The translations under genes were made by a program, and so were the position numbers. Below the pieces are notes generated by a model. It had not been told where the DNA came from. It saw only the letters and a program-made list of their open reading frames with translations, and ran no database searches. DNA of 64,000 nt from positions 853,478 through 917,477 of the forward strand of contig CAWBXX010000001.1 of assembly GCA_963792885.1 (NCBI GenBank), read 5' to 3'. The DNA comes from DASWJZ01 sp963792885 (lineage in GTDB: Bacteria > Pseudomonadota > Alphaproteobacteria > Rhizobiales > Afifellaceae). Positions 19,534-28,429 of this stretch are shown one piece after another; position 1 is the first letter of the stretch, and every line of letters begins with the position of its first letter.

Positions 19534-19558
19534 CCAACGGCCCTCCCGCCGACAGCGA

Positions 19559-19888
19559 TCACTTCGTCTGAAGCGACTGCAGGTAGGCGACGATGGCGTC
19601 AATCTCGTCCGGCTCGAAGGCGAACTCCGGCATTTCCGGATGTCCGGTCACAATGCCCTCGGCCAGCGCCTCCTCCAGGTCGTCGACCGGGTAGCGCTCT
19701 CCAAGCGTGCGGAAGGGAGGTGCTGCGGCAAGCGGGCTTGCGCCCTCCGCACCGGTCGCGTGGCAGCGGCCGCAGTTCTTCTCGAGAATGGCGCGCCCCC
19801 GCTCCACGTCGGCGGTCGACGCGCTTGCGTCGGAGGCGATGAGGAGGAGAACCATCAGGAGAAAGCGCGACATTTCAGGCCGAATCAC
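19559..19888 (-). CDS. Small periplasmic c-type cytochrome
   Basis: This 109-residue protein has a signal peptide (FLLMVLLLIASDASAS), the heme motif CGRCH near residue 40 and a likely axial Met in HPEMPEF. It is a class I cytochrome c for periplasmic electron transfer. GTG 19888 follows GAGG with 6 bases between; ATG 19873 also works. The FNR/FixK box at 19953-19966 lies 65 bases upstream. Cytochromes are frequent FixK targets, but pairing with a K+ channel is unusual. Confidence 0.88.
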   Translation of the reverse strand: MIRPEMSRFLLMVLLLIASDASASTADVERGRAILEKNCGRCHATGAEGASPLAAAPPFRTLGERYPVDDLEEALAEGIVTGHPEMPEFAFEPDEIDAIVAYLQSLQTK

Positions 19889-19952
19889 ACATCGCCTCAG
19901 ATTCTAAACGCAAATCTCCAGGCAAATCTCCGCGGGCCCTGCCAACCCCGCC

Positions 19953-19966
19953 TTGATCTTTCTCAA
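19953..19966. promoter_or_regulatory. FNR/FixK-type box TTGA-N6-TCAA before the cytochrome c gene
   Basis: The site TTGATCTTTCTCAA is an exact match to TTGA-N6-TCAA. It is 65 bases upstream of the cytochrome c start (minus strand) but only 23 bases before the ABC ATPase ATG (plus strand). A -41 activator position is therefore possible for the cytochrome and not for the ATPase. Confidence 0.68.
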
Positions 19967-19988
19967 CCGGCGGGATTTGGTCGGCCGC

Positions 19989-21161
19989 ATGGCGGAGATC
20001 GTTTTCGAAGGCGTGACCAAGCGCTATCCGGGGGGCCACCTCGCTGTCCGCGACCTCACCCTCGCTATCGGCGAAGGCGAGTTCCTTGTGCTCGTCGGGC
20101 CGTCCGGCTGTGGCAAATCGACGGCGCTCAGGATGGTCGCGGGGCTGGAGGACATCTCGGAGGGGCGCATCCTGATCGGCGGCCAGGTCGCCAACGACCT
20201 CTCGCCGCGCGAGCGCAACATCGCGATGGTTTTCCAGAGCTACGCGCTCTACCCGCATCTGACGGTCGCGGAGAATATCGGCTTCGGGCTGCGCGTGCGC
20301 GGCGTAGCGAAGGACGAGATCGGGAAAAAGGTCCGCGCAGTTGCCGACGCGCTGGAACTTGAGGCTCTTCTCGACCGCAAGCCGCAGCAACTCTCCGGCG
20401 GCCAGCGCCAGCGCGTCGCCATGGGTCGCGCCATCGTGCGCGAGCCTGCGGCCTTCCTCATGGACGAGCCCCTTTCCAATCTCGACGCGCGGCTCCGCGT
20501 GCAGACGCGCACCGAGATCGCGCGTATCCAGAAGCTCTCCGGCGTCACGACCATCTACGTCACGCACGACCAGGTCGAAGCGATGACGATGGGTGATCGC
20601 GTCGCGGTTCTAAATCACGGGGATCTGCAACAGCTCGGCACGCCGCGCGTGCTCTATCACGAGCCCGCGAATCTCTTCGTCGCGAGCTTCATCGGCTCGC
20701 CGGCGATGAATTTCCTGGAGGCGCGGCTCGTGTCGGACCACGCGGGTCCCGCTCTCTTTCTCGGCACGCATCTTCTGCGGCTGCCGCCGCCTGTTCTCGA
20801 AGCGCGACCCGGACTTACGCGCTACAAGGACAAGGCGCTGGTCGCGGGATTTCGACCCGAGGCGCTGAGCTGCCTCGCCGACGGCGCGACGGGCCTCCCC
20901 GGGAGGGTCGCGCTCGCAGAGGACCTGGGTGCGACGCTGCTTCTTCATCTCGATGTCGAGGCGCCGCCGCCGCACCTCCGCGCCGATCAGGTCGCGGAAG
21001 AGGCAGAGGAGGTGATCGCCCGGCAGCGGAGCCGCGCGCGCCTCCGCGCGGTCGTGGACGGACGCGCTCCGGTCAAGGCCGGCGATCGGGTTGCGATCGA
21101 GATGGATGCGGAGCGTCTGCACCTCTTCGACCCGGGGACAGGCATAGCGATCGGGGGGTAG
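19989..21161 (+). CDS. Carbohydrate ABC transporter ATP-binding protein (MalK/UgpC family)
   Basis: This is a 390-residue ATPase, intact. Walker A GPSGCGKSTALRM, Q-loop MVFQSYALYPH, signature LSGGQRQRV, Walker B AFLMDEPLSNLDARL and H-loop YVTHDQVEAMTM are followed by a C-terminal OB-type (TOBE) regulatory domain of the MalK kind. It converges with the malG-like permease, 2 bases apart, and is the obvious ATPase for the permease and binding-protein genes at 21164-24427, although it is on the opposite strand. Confidence 0.9.
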   Translation: MAEIVFEGVTKRYPGGHLAVRDLTLAIGEGEFLVLVGPSGCGKSTALRMVAGLEDISEGRILIGGQVANDLSPRERNIAMVFQSYALYPHLTVAENIGFGLRVRGVAKDEIGKKVRAVADALELEALLDRKPQQLSGGQRQRVAMGRAIVREPAAFLMDEPLSNLDARLRVQTRTEIARIQKLSGVTTIYVTHDQVEAMTMGDRVAVLNHGDLQQLGTPRVLYHEPANLFVASFIGSPAMNFLEARLVSDHAGPALFLGTHLLRLPPPVLEARPGLTRYKDKALVAGFRPEALSCLADGATGLPGRVALAEDLGATLLLHLDVEAPPPHLRADQVAEEAEEVIARQRSRARLRAVVDGRAPVKAGDRVAIEMDAERLHLFDPGTGIAIGG

Positions 21162-21163
21162 GG

Positions 21164-21989
21164 CTACGAAACCCCCTTCGTCAGGCCCTGCACAAAGTAG
21201 CGATTCAGGAGCAGCGCGATCAGCACGATCGGGATCGTCGAGAAATGCGCGAGCGCGCCGAGCGTGCCCCAGGTGATGTCCTTGGTGCCGTAGGCGACGA
21301 GCAGCGCAACCGAGATCGGCTTCGTCTCCGCGCTGGTCAGGAAGGCGCCGATAGAGGAAGTCGTTCCAGGCGAACATCACGCATAGAAGCGCGCTCGCCA
21401 CGATGCCCGGAACGACCAGCGGCAGCGCGACGCGGAAGAAGCTGCCGAAGAGCGTGCAGCCGTCGGTCAGTGCGGCCTCCTCCAGCTCCTTCGGCAGCGA
21501 GCGGAAATAGGAGAAGAGCATCCAGACGACGAACGCGGCGTTCAGCGTCGTGTTGATCAGGATTACCGCCCACCACGTGCCGAGCAGGTGGATGTCGCGC
21601 ATCATCAGATAGAACGGGATAAGCGTCGCGACCGGCGGCACGGTGCGGACGGCAAGGAAGAAATAGGCAACCCAGACCGCGCGACGGCTCTTTGACCTTG
21701 CTAGCGCGTATCCGGCCGGCACGCCGATCAGGAGCGAAAGCGCGACAGAGCCGAGCGATATGATGAGGCTCGACTGCACGAGGCTGACGAGGTCGAAATA
21801 GCGGAAGACGCCGCGGAAATGGTCGAGCGTCGGCGAGAACGCAAAGGTCGGCGGGAACGAAAAAATGTCGCGCGTTGGCTTGTAGGCCGTGGTGACGAGC
21901 CAGGCGACCGGCACCATGAACACGCCGATGATCGCGACGAGCGCGATGCGCTCCATTGCGACGACGCCGGCTGAAGGGCGGCGGCTCAT
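21164..21989 (-). CDS. Carbohydrate ABC transporter permease (MalG type), frameshifted
   Basis: This is an inner-membrane permease. The start MSRRPSAGVVAMERIALVA at 21989 overlaps the stop of the upstream permease. The permease loop EEAALTDGCTLFGSFFRVALP contains the EAA-like motif. A single inserted base near 21350 (CTC-ATC read as CTCTATC) shifts the frame; after repair the protein continues to the typical ending NRYFVQGLTKGVS. It acts with the MalF-like and MalE-like proteins encoded upstream. Confidence 0.9.
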
Positions 21990-22921
21990 TGAACGAGCTC
22001 GTTGGCGCGGCGGTCGGCACGCCGGATCATAAGCACGAAGGCGACCGAGAAGACCGCGATGCAGGCGATCATCATGTTCGAGATCGCCGAGGCGAAGCCG
22101 ATGTTGAAGAACTGCAGGCCCTGCTTCACCGCGTAGACCATCATGACGTCGGTGGCGTCGGCCGGCCCGCCGTTGGTTGTGGAGAACACGATGTCGAAGA
22201 CGCGGAAGGCGTCCATCGTCCGCAGGATGAGCGCGAGGAAGACCGCCGGCAGCAGCATCGGAAAGACGATGATGCGGAAGCGCTGCGCCGGTGTGGCGCC
22301 GTCGGCTTCGGCCGCCTCGAGCACGTCGGTCGGCAGCGACTTCAGACCGGCGAGGAGGATCAGCGCCATGAACGGCGTCCATTGCCAGGCGTCTACGACC
22401 ACGAGCGTGCCGAGCGCGGTCGAGGGGTCGCCGAAGAATCCGCGCGCCGGCGAAATCCCCCAATGCGCCAGGTAATAGCCGAGCATGCCGTAGTCGGGCG
22501 CAAGGAGCGCGCGAAAGACGAGGCCGACGACGATCGGCGTCACCGTGACCGGAATCAGAAGAAGCGCGAGGCAGACGCGCTGAAACGCGCCGTCGCGCCA
22601 GAGGAGAAGCGCGAGCGCCAGCCCCAGCAGGAATTCCAGCGTCACCGCCGACACCGTGAAGATCACGGTGGTCACGATCGAATTCCGCGCCGCGTCGTTG
22701 GTGAAGAGGGCGCGATAGTTATCGAGCCCGACGAAGGCGCGCGCAGTTGGGCGAAGCAGGCTGTAGTCGTAGAAGCTGTAGGCGAAGCCCTGGGCGAGCG
22801 GCCAGATCGCGACGGCGAGCACATAGAGCACCGCCGGCGCGCCGAACATCAAGAGGAAGAGCTGGCGGCGGCGCGCAAATGAGACGCCGCCCACCCGGAA
22901 TGCTCCGACGTTTTCAGTCAA
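21986..22921 (-). CDS. Carbohydrate ABC transporter permease (MalF type)
   Basis: This is an intact 311-residue inner-membrane permease. The loop EAAEADGATPAQRFRIIVFP is the coupling EAA motif. Six or so hydrophobic spans are visible, the first near residues 20-45. It is separated from the binding-protein gene by about 225 bases occupied by a nested palindromic repeat, and overlaps the next permease by 4 bases (ATGA). Confidence 0.92.
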   Translation of the reverse strand: MTENVGAFRVGGVSFARRRQLFLLMFGAPAVLYVLAVAIWPLAQGFAYSFYDYSLLRPTARAFVGLDNYRALFTNDAARNSIVTTVIFTVSAVTLEFLLGLALALLLWRDGAFQRVCLALLLIPVTVTPIVVGLVFRALLAPDYGMLGYYLAHWGISPARGFFGDPSTALGTLVVVDAWQWTPFMALILLAGLKSLPTDVLEAAEADGATPAQRFRIIVFPMLLPAVFLALILRTMDAFRVFDIVFSTTNGGPADATDVMMVYAVKQGLQFFNIGFASAISNMMIACIAVFSVAFVLMIRRADRRANELVQ

Positions 22922-22938
22922 TCGCCTTACCCATTCCC

Positions 22939-23123
22939 GTCGTCATGCCCGGACTTGGTCCGGGCATCCATTCCGCCCTTCGAGGCTTCTTCACCCCTCA
23001 TGCTGAGGTGCGAGCATAGCGAGCCTCGAAGCACGGGGTGAAAAAGCACCTCAGGATGAGGCGGAATGGATGCCGCTCGCCCGTCACGGCATGGATTGCC
23101 GGGTCAAGCCCGGCAATGACGAC
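22939..23123. repeat. Nested palindromic intergenic repeat
   Basis: The outer ends are complementary (GTCGTCAT at 22939 and ATGACGAC ending 23123). Each end holds its own hairpin: TGCCCGGAC/GTCCGGGCA (22946-22966) and TTGCCGGG/CCCGGCAA (23096-23116). Inside are 15-base arms GGCATCCATTCCGCC (22963-22977) and its complement (23060-23074). These enclose a second palindrome with TTCGAGGCT/AGCCTCGAA and CTCA-x-TGAGG units. A related copy lies at 31640-31735. Confidence 0.85.
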
Positions 23124-23146
23124 AATTCTGAAAGCACGGCGTCCTT

Positions 23147-24427
23147 CTAGAACAGCTTTTCGGCTTCCGCCTGTGCGTCGTCGAGCGCCTTCTTCGGCTC
23201 GACATCGCCGACCAGCACCGCGTTCACCGCCGTTCCGAGGATGTCCTGGATCTGCGGATATTGCGGGATGCGCGGGCGATAGTCGCCGTCGCCATTCATG
23301 AAGGTCTCGTCGATCACCGGCAGGAACGGGAACTTGGCGAGAAGATCGGCGTCGTGCGTCTCGCTGATCCGAAGATAGGAGCTTGCGCCCTTGAGGTTCA
23401 TCTCCTTGTGGACCTCGGGGCTCGTGATCCACTTGATGAAGGCCCAGGCCGCTTCCTGCTGCTTCGGATCGATATCGGCGTTGATTGCTAGGCCCCACCC
23501 GCCGACGCCATACTTCTTCGGCAGGCCCTCGCCCGGAGGCGCGAGCTTGATGCCGTATTTGCCGACGACCTTCGACTGCGCCGGGTCGCCATAGCCGGCG
23601 GCACCCACCGACCAGGTCTGCATGTTGGCGACGAGGCCCTGGCGGAAGCTCTCTTCGCGGCCGCCCCAGTCATAGTCGGCGGCGCCCGGAGGAGCAGCCT
23701 TGTCGAAAAGCTCCTTGTAGACCTCGAGGCTTTTCACGTTGGCGTCGGAATTCAGAACCGGCTTGCCGTCGGACCCGACGATCGAGCCGCCCATCTGAGC
23801 ATTGTACTGCATCCAGTCCTGCGCCACGGCCGGACCCTTCTGGCCGTTGGCGACGAAGCCGTAGATCGGCTTCGACGGATCGGTGAGCTTCAGCGCGTCG
23901 GCGACCAGCTCCTCCATCGTGTCGGGCGGCTGAAGCCCGGCCTCCTCATAGAGGTCAGTGCGATAGGCGAGCACGTTGGCGTAACCGGCGAAGGGGAACG
24001 CCACCTGCTTGCCGCCGTAATTGCCGAGCGCGTTCATCAGGATCGGGTAGATGTCGTCGACGTTGATCTCGGCGGCGTCGCGCTTGATCAGGTCGGAGAG
24101 CTCGACCGTCCAGCCGCTCTCGGCGAACTGCCCGGCCCAGACGATATCCATCGTCGCGATGTCGTAGCCCTTGGTGTCGCCGATATAATCCGCCGTGACC
24201 TTGGTCAGAAGCTCCGGGTAGCTCAGGATGTCGACCTTCACGGTCGCGCCGGTCTTCTCTTCGAATTGCGGCGCAAGGTCCGCCATCACCGCGGCGAACT
24301 GGTCGTTCTGCGAGGCGATGTTCAGCGTGATGCCTTGATAGGGCTTGTCCTGCGCCTGACCCGGCACGACCAGTGCGGGAGAAACCGCGGACGCGGCAAC
24401 GACCGCGAAAGCAAACCGCCATTTCAT
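23147..24427 (-). CDS. Carbohydrate ABC transporter substrate-binding protein (MalE type)
   Basis: This is a 426-residue periplasmic solute-binding protein of family 1. The signal peptide is MKWRFAFAVVAASAVSPALV with cleavage near PGQAQD. The mature part has EEKTGATVKVDILSYPELLTK and QQEAAWAFIKWITSPEVHKE, typical of sugar-binding proteins. It is intact. It lies upstream of the two permeases; the substrate is not evident. The neighbouring amidohydrolase and kinase genes make a carbohydrate or nucleoside-like compound possible. Confidence 0.9.
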   Translation of the reverse strand: MKWRFAFAVVAASAVSPALVVPGQAQDKPYQGITLNIASQNDQFAAVMADLAPQFEEKTGATVKVDILSYPELLTKVTADYIGDTKGYDIATMDIVWAGQFAESGWTVELSDLIKRDAAEINVDDIYPILMNALGNYGGKQVAFPFAGYANVLAYRTDLYEEAGLQPPDTMEELVADALKLTDPSKPIYGFVANGQKGPAVAQDWMQYNAQMGGSIVGSDGKPVLNSDANVKSLEVYKELFDKAAPPGAADYDWGGREESFRQGLVANMQTWSVGAAGYGDPAQSKVVGKYGIKLAPPGEGLPKKYGVGGWGLAINADIDPKQQEAAWAFIKWITSPEVHKEMNLKGASSYLRISETHDADLLAKFPFLPVIDETFMNGDGDYRPRIPQYPQIQDILGTAVNAVLVGDVEPKKALDDAQAEAEKLF

Positions 24428-24634
24428 CTCACCCTCCTACGGTTGACTGCCGGAGCCGCGCCCTAAAATCCCTCGGCATACACGGCTTTTCATAGGCAGC
24501 CTCCGCGCGCGAGTCCATCGCGTCGAAGGCGAGCAGCCTTGCCGAAAGCGGCAAGGCGGTCGGTATGTCGCCTGTCCGGAGCGAGGAAATTGCTCTAATG
24601 ATTGGCCGACGTAGGCGGCAGAGGAACCACCGCC

Positions 24635-25691
24635 ATGGCTCTCGTGTCCCTGTCGAGCGCGCGGCGCGCGGCCGAAAAGCGCGATCTCGAGCGACTGTTG
24701 ATCGAGGCGCGCGAGTTCAGCGCCGAGTTCCCTCCCTTCATGGCGAACCACCTGCCGATGATGCTCGTCGCGCTGAATCAGGCTCGGCGCGGCGGATGCG
24801 CGGCTTCAGAACTGGTTCGCGATCTATCGCGACGTGAGCCGGCTCGTGCCGATGCCGCCGGCACTTCGCCCGATCGAGCGCGCGCGCTGGACGGATGCGC
24901 TCGGCGACAGGGGCCGCGAAGGCGACTATCGCGCCTTCTTCACGCAGGAGGTGGCGCGGCTCGGGATCGAGAAAGCCTGCGCCACCTATCTGCCGACGCT
25001 TGTTCCAGGCATCGCCGCGAGCGCCCTTCATGCCTTCATGCGGCTCGCCTACGGCGTCCTGCGGAACGACAAGGCGGAGGTCGGCACGGCGCTCGGCTAT
25101 TGGGCGGCGACCTATCTGCCGCTCTGCCCGGCGACGGGTGCCGAGCCCACGACCGACGATCCGGCGGAGGTGCTCGCCAGGCTGAAGCCGGTCGAAGCGT
25201 TCCGCCATGTCGAAGTGGAGATCGACCTCCTCTGGCACTTCATGCGGGCAATGGCGAAGAAGCCGGAATTCGCCGGCGTCGTCGACCAGCTCCGGATCGG
25301 TCCCGAAACGCACGACAAGGTCGCCGCCGCCTCGCTCGCGCTTTACGCCGCGACGATGGATTTCTGCGCGCTCCACGCGCTGACCGGGACGCACTGGCTG
25401 CGGATCCTGAGGCCCGTCCTTCCCGACCCCGACCTCGCGCTCCGCTATTTCTGGCAGGCGATCGCCGCGCTCTATCCGAAGATCGGCTTCCCCGATCTGC
25501 CGAGCGCGGAGACGCTCGAGGAATGGCGGAAAATCCCGACGCCCGACTGGCCGGAGATCATGGCGGCCGCCGTCCTTTGCGACGACGAGCACGACATCAG
25601 CCTGACCTTCTCCGCGCACGAGGAATGGAAGCTCTACGGCGACCCGCTCTACAAGCTCGTCGCCGCGCGGCGCGTTCGGCTTATTGCGTGA
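24635..25691 (+). CDS. Questin oxidase-like protein (DUF4243), frameshifted
   Basis: This protein of about 350 residues resembles the questin oxidase-like family. Landmarks are NHLPMMLVALNQ at the N-terminus, HAFMRLAYGVLRND and ALGYWAATYLPL in the middle, and HALTGTHWLRIL near the C-terminus; conserved His residues could bind metal or cofactor. In fungi such proteins act on anthraquinones; the bacterial role is unknown. One inserted G near 24786 shifts the frame. The TGA overlaps the GTG of the next gene, so the two are coupled. Family assignment is by pattern recognition only. Confidence 0.65.
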
Positions 25692-26909
25692 CGGCTGATG
25701 AAGTGACGGGGGTGATCCTCGCCGACGCGCGCCTTCCCGACGGGCGCCGTGCCGACATCGAGATCTCCGGCGGGCGCATCGCGCGGATCGCTGACGCCGG
25801 GTCCGCGGCAGCGGACGGCGCGGAGCGGATCGCGGTCGAACGAATCCCTCTTGAGGGCGCGCTCGTGCTTCCCGGCCTTGTCGAAGGGCATATCCATCTC
25901 GACAAGACGCTTCTCGGCCTGCCCTTCGTCCCGCACCGCCCCGGCGACAGCGTCGCCGAACGCATCGCGGCGGAAAAGGCGCTGCGGCGCGAGCTGGCCT
26001 ACCCGGTCGAGACGCGCGCGATGCGCCTCATCGAGCAGGTCGTCGCATACGGCACGATCGCGCTCCGCACGCATGTCGACATCGACAACGAGGTGAAGCT
26101 CGACGGCCTGCACGCGCTCCTCAAGGTGCGCGAGGAAGTGCGCGATCTTCTCGACATCCAGATCGTCGCCTTCCCGCAGAGCGGCGTGATGATCGAGCCG
26201 GGCGTCGCCGACCTTCTCGACGCCGCGATCCGGGAAGGCGCCGACCTCGTCGGCGGGCTTGATCCGGCCGGCATCGACAACGACGTGAAGGGGCAGCTCG
26301 ACGCGATCTTCGGCATCGCGGAGAAACACGGCGTCGGCGTCGACATCCATCTCCACGATTCCGGGCCGCTCGGCTGCTCGGAGCTCCGCGAGATCGCCGG
26401 GCGGACGGAACTCGCCGGGCTTCGCGGCAAGGTCGCGGTCAGCCACGCCTTCGCGCTCGGCGGCGTCGGCGATGCGGAGCTTGGCCGGACCGCCGAGGCG
26501 CTGGCGAAAGCCGGCGTCGCGATCATGACCAACGGGCCCGGCCCCGTGCCGATGCCGCCGGTGAAGCGGCTCGTGCGCGGCAGGCGTCACGGTCTTCGCC
26601 GGCTCCGACAACATCCGCGACGCCTGGTCGCCCTACGGCAACGGCGACATGCTGGAGCGGGCCGCAGTGATCGGCTACCGGCAGGATTTCCGCGCCGACG
26701 AAGACTTGGCGCTCGCGCTCGACCTTGCGACGCACGCGGCGGCGCGCGTGCTCGGGCTTGAGGGCTACGGGCTCGCGGAAGGGTGCGCGGCCGATCTGGT
26801 CGCGGTCGGCGCGGAGTCTGTTGCCGAAGCCGTCGCGTCGCACCCCCCGCGCCTTCTTGTGATGAAGCGCGGGCGGATCGTGGCGCGCGAGGGTAAGCCT
26901 GTGCCTTAG
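25688..26909 (+). CDS. Cytosine deaminase-like amidohydrolase, frameshifted
   Basis: This is a metal-dependent hydrolase of the amidohydrolase superfamily, CodA-like, about 406 residues. It has the metal motif EGHIHLDKT near residue 70, DIHLHDSG and VSHAFALGG in the barrel, and GSDNIRDAWSPYGNGDML, which parallels the cytosine deaminase Asp region. An extra G near 26577 shifts the frame. The GTG start overlaps the previous stop. Substrates of this subgroup include cytosine, creatinine-like and other cyclic amidines or imides, so the real substrate may differ. Confidence 0.82.
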
Positions 26910-26984
26910 CCCTCGGGTCGCATCGGAGCTTCGCCTCGGATAGGCTTGGCGGCTCGGACAAGCTTGGCGGGTGCCGGAGCGGAC

Positions 26985-27197
26985 ATGGTTCTGGAATCCA
27001 CGATAACATGCCCCAAGTGCGGCGCGCGGACGACCGAGACTATGCCGCAGGACGCGTGCGTCGTCCGGTTCGAATGCCCGAGCTGTGGCGAAATCCTAAA
27101 GCCGCTCGACGGCGATTGCTGCGTCTTTTGTTCCTACGGCACGGTCCCTTGCCCGCCGATTCAGACGGGGAATTCGTGCTGCGCGCCGGAGGGCTAA
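26985..27197 (+). CDS. GDCCVxC-domain small zinc-ribbon-like protein
   Basis: This is a 70-residue protein with a CPKCG...CPSCG ribbon and the hallmark GDCCVFCSYG followed by CPPIQ. It ends with a second Cys pair (SCCAPEG). Proteins with this motif are known as GDCCVxC-domain proteins and are often linked to metal or mercury handling; some have selenocysteine in place of Cys. The ATG at 26985 is chosen because homologous sequence begins there; an upstream ATG at 26946 adds 13 residues. Its stop overlaps that of the convergent hydrolase by 4 bases. Confidence 0.82.
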   Translation: MVLESTITCPKCGARTTETMPQDACVVRFECPSCGEILKPLDGDCCVFCSYGTVPCPPIQTGNSCCAPEG

Positions 27198-28090
27198 GCG
27201 CCTCCCGGCACGATGCCCTTCGGGAGCGCAAGGCAATGCTCCGCGATGGCGCCGGCTGTCGTGATCCAGATGTCGTCGCGGCGCGCGGCAATGTGCGCGA
27301 GCGCGCGGCGGAGATGCTTCAGCCGGTGCGGCTGGCCGACGAGATAGGCGTGGAGCGCGATGCCCATGACGAGCGGCGCGGTCTTCGCCTGCTCCAGCAT
27401 CTCGTCGAAGGTGTCGACGATCATGTCGGCGAATTCCTCCGCCCCGACCTTGCGCGCGACGATCGCCGGGATGTCGTTCACCTCCTGCGGATAGGGCACG
27501 GCGAGGATGCGCCCGCCGCCACGCACGCGCAGGAAGATCGGCTGGTCGTCCATGCACCAGTCGAGAACATAGGAGTATCCGGCTTCCGCGAGCAGGTCCG
27601 GCGTGACAGCGCTTTCCGATATCCAGGGCCCGAGCCAGCCGGCGGGCGGCCTCCCCTCCTCCTTGGCGATGCGCGTGGTCGCCTCTTCGATCAGCGCGCG
27701 CTCCGCCGCCTCGTCGAGCGCGCCCTGCCGCTCGGAATTCGTGCGGCCGTGGCCGACGATCTCGTCGCCGCGCCTGCGGAAGGCCGCGACAAGCTCTGGC
27801 GCATGGTCGTAGAGCGCGGTGTTGACGAGCACCGAGGCGGGCCAGCCCTGCGCGTCGAAAAGCTCCAGAAGCCGCCAGGCGCCGACGCGGTTGCCGTAGT
27901 CGCGCCAAGCGTAGTTCAGCACATCGGGCTGCGCGGAGGGCGCAAGCTCCGCGCCGAGGCCCTCACCGAAGGCGAAATGCTCGAGGTTCAGCCCGAGATA
28001 GACGGCGAGCCGCTTGCCGTTCGGCCAGTCGTAGACCGGACGGCCGGCGATCGGAGAATAGTCGTAGCGGCCGTGGCTCGTGAGCTGCAC
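27194..28090 (-). CDS. Polysaccharide deacetylase-family hydrolase (PuuE/allantoinase-like)
   Basis: This is a 298-residue protein of the NodB-fold deacetylase group. It has a short N-terminal YDYSPIAGRPVYDWPNGKRLAVYLGLN, then the core with GDEIVGHGRTNSERQ and later GIALHAYLVGQPHRLKHL. It lacks a signal peptide, so it acts in the cytoplasm, which fits the PuuE-like branch that opens cyclic ureides and not cell-wall deacetylases. It is intact. It may serve a purine/pyrimidine-like pathway together with the cytosine deaminase-like gene; this is inference. Confidence 0.75.
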   Translation of the reverse strand: MQLTSHGRYDYSPIAGRPVYDWPNGKRLAVYLGLNLEHFAFGEGLGAELAPSAQPDVLNYAWRDYGNRVGAWRLLELFDAQGWPASVLVNTALYDHAPELVAAFRRRGDEIVGHGRTNSERQGALDEAAERALIEEATTRIAKEEGRPPAGWLGPWISESAVTPDLLAEAGYSYVLDWCMDDQPIFLRVRGGGRILAVPYPQEVNDIPAIVARKVGAEEFADMIVDTFDEMLEQAKTAPLVMGIALHAYLVGQPHRLKHLRRALAHIAARRDDIWITTAGAIAEHCLALPKGIVPGGA

Positions 28091-28429
28091 TTCGCCCTAT
28101 GCGGCGAGCACGTTCGTCCTCAGAAGTGATCAGCACCGTGCCATCCTCTCGCACTCTCCAGAAGCGAACTTCGCACGCGATTGCTCTATCTGCTGACGGT
28201 GCCTTCCGACGCTTCACCGCCGTAACAGATCATCGTTTCGAATGAAGCCAGCGCGCTTCAGTCGTGCCTCAACCGTGAAGCAGAGCACGTCGCTCTCTGA
28301 TCGGCGAGACCCAGAAGATCATGTCTTAGCTGATGTGATCGGGTCCGGAATGTCAACGTGGCTAGACATAGCTGCGATACTCCTGTTCAGCTTGGACAAT
28401 ACATGAGTGGCTGACCTTCTCCGCTTGCT
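28091..28429. other. Intergenic stretch without a recognised gene
   Basis: About 340 bases between the minus-strand hydrolase start and the end of the minus-strand SDR. A short open frame on the minus strand (about 28217-28100) has the pattern EVRFWRVREDGTVLITSED, but it has no evident ribosome site and runs into the next gene, so I do not call it. Upstream promoter elements for the hydrolase probably lie here. No repeat or RNA structure was recognised. Confidence 0.5.

Noticed and set aside
19953..19989. FixK box as a regulator of the plus-strand ABC ATPase
   Set aside because: Only 23 bases separate the box from the ATG, too few for a -41 activator site plus promoter; the opposite-strand cytochrome gene fits better.
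28100..28217. Minus-strand short frame with EVRFWRVREDGTVLITSED
   Set aside because: It has a protein-like look but no ribosome site, overlaps the next gene's start and cannot be matched to a family by eye.
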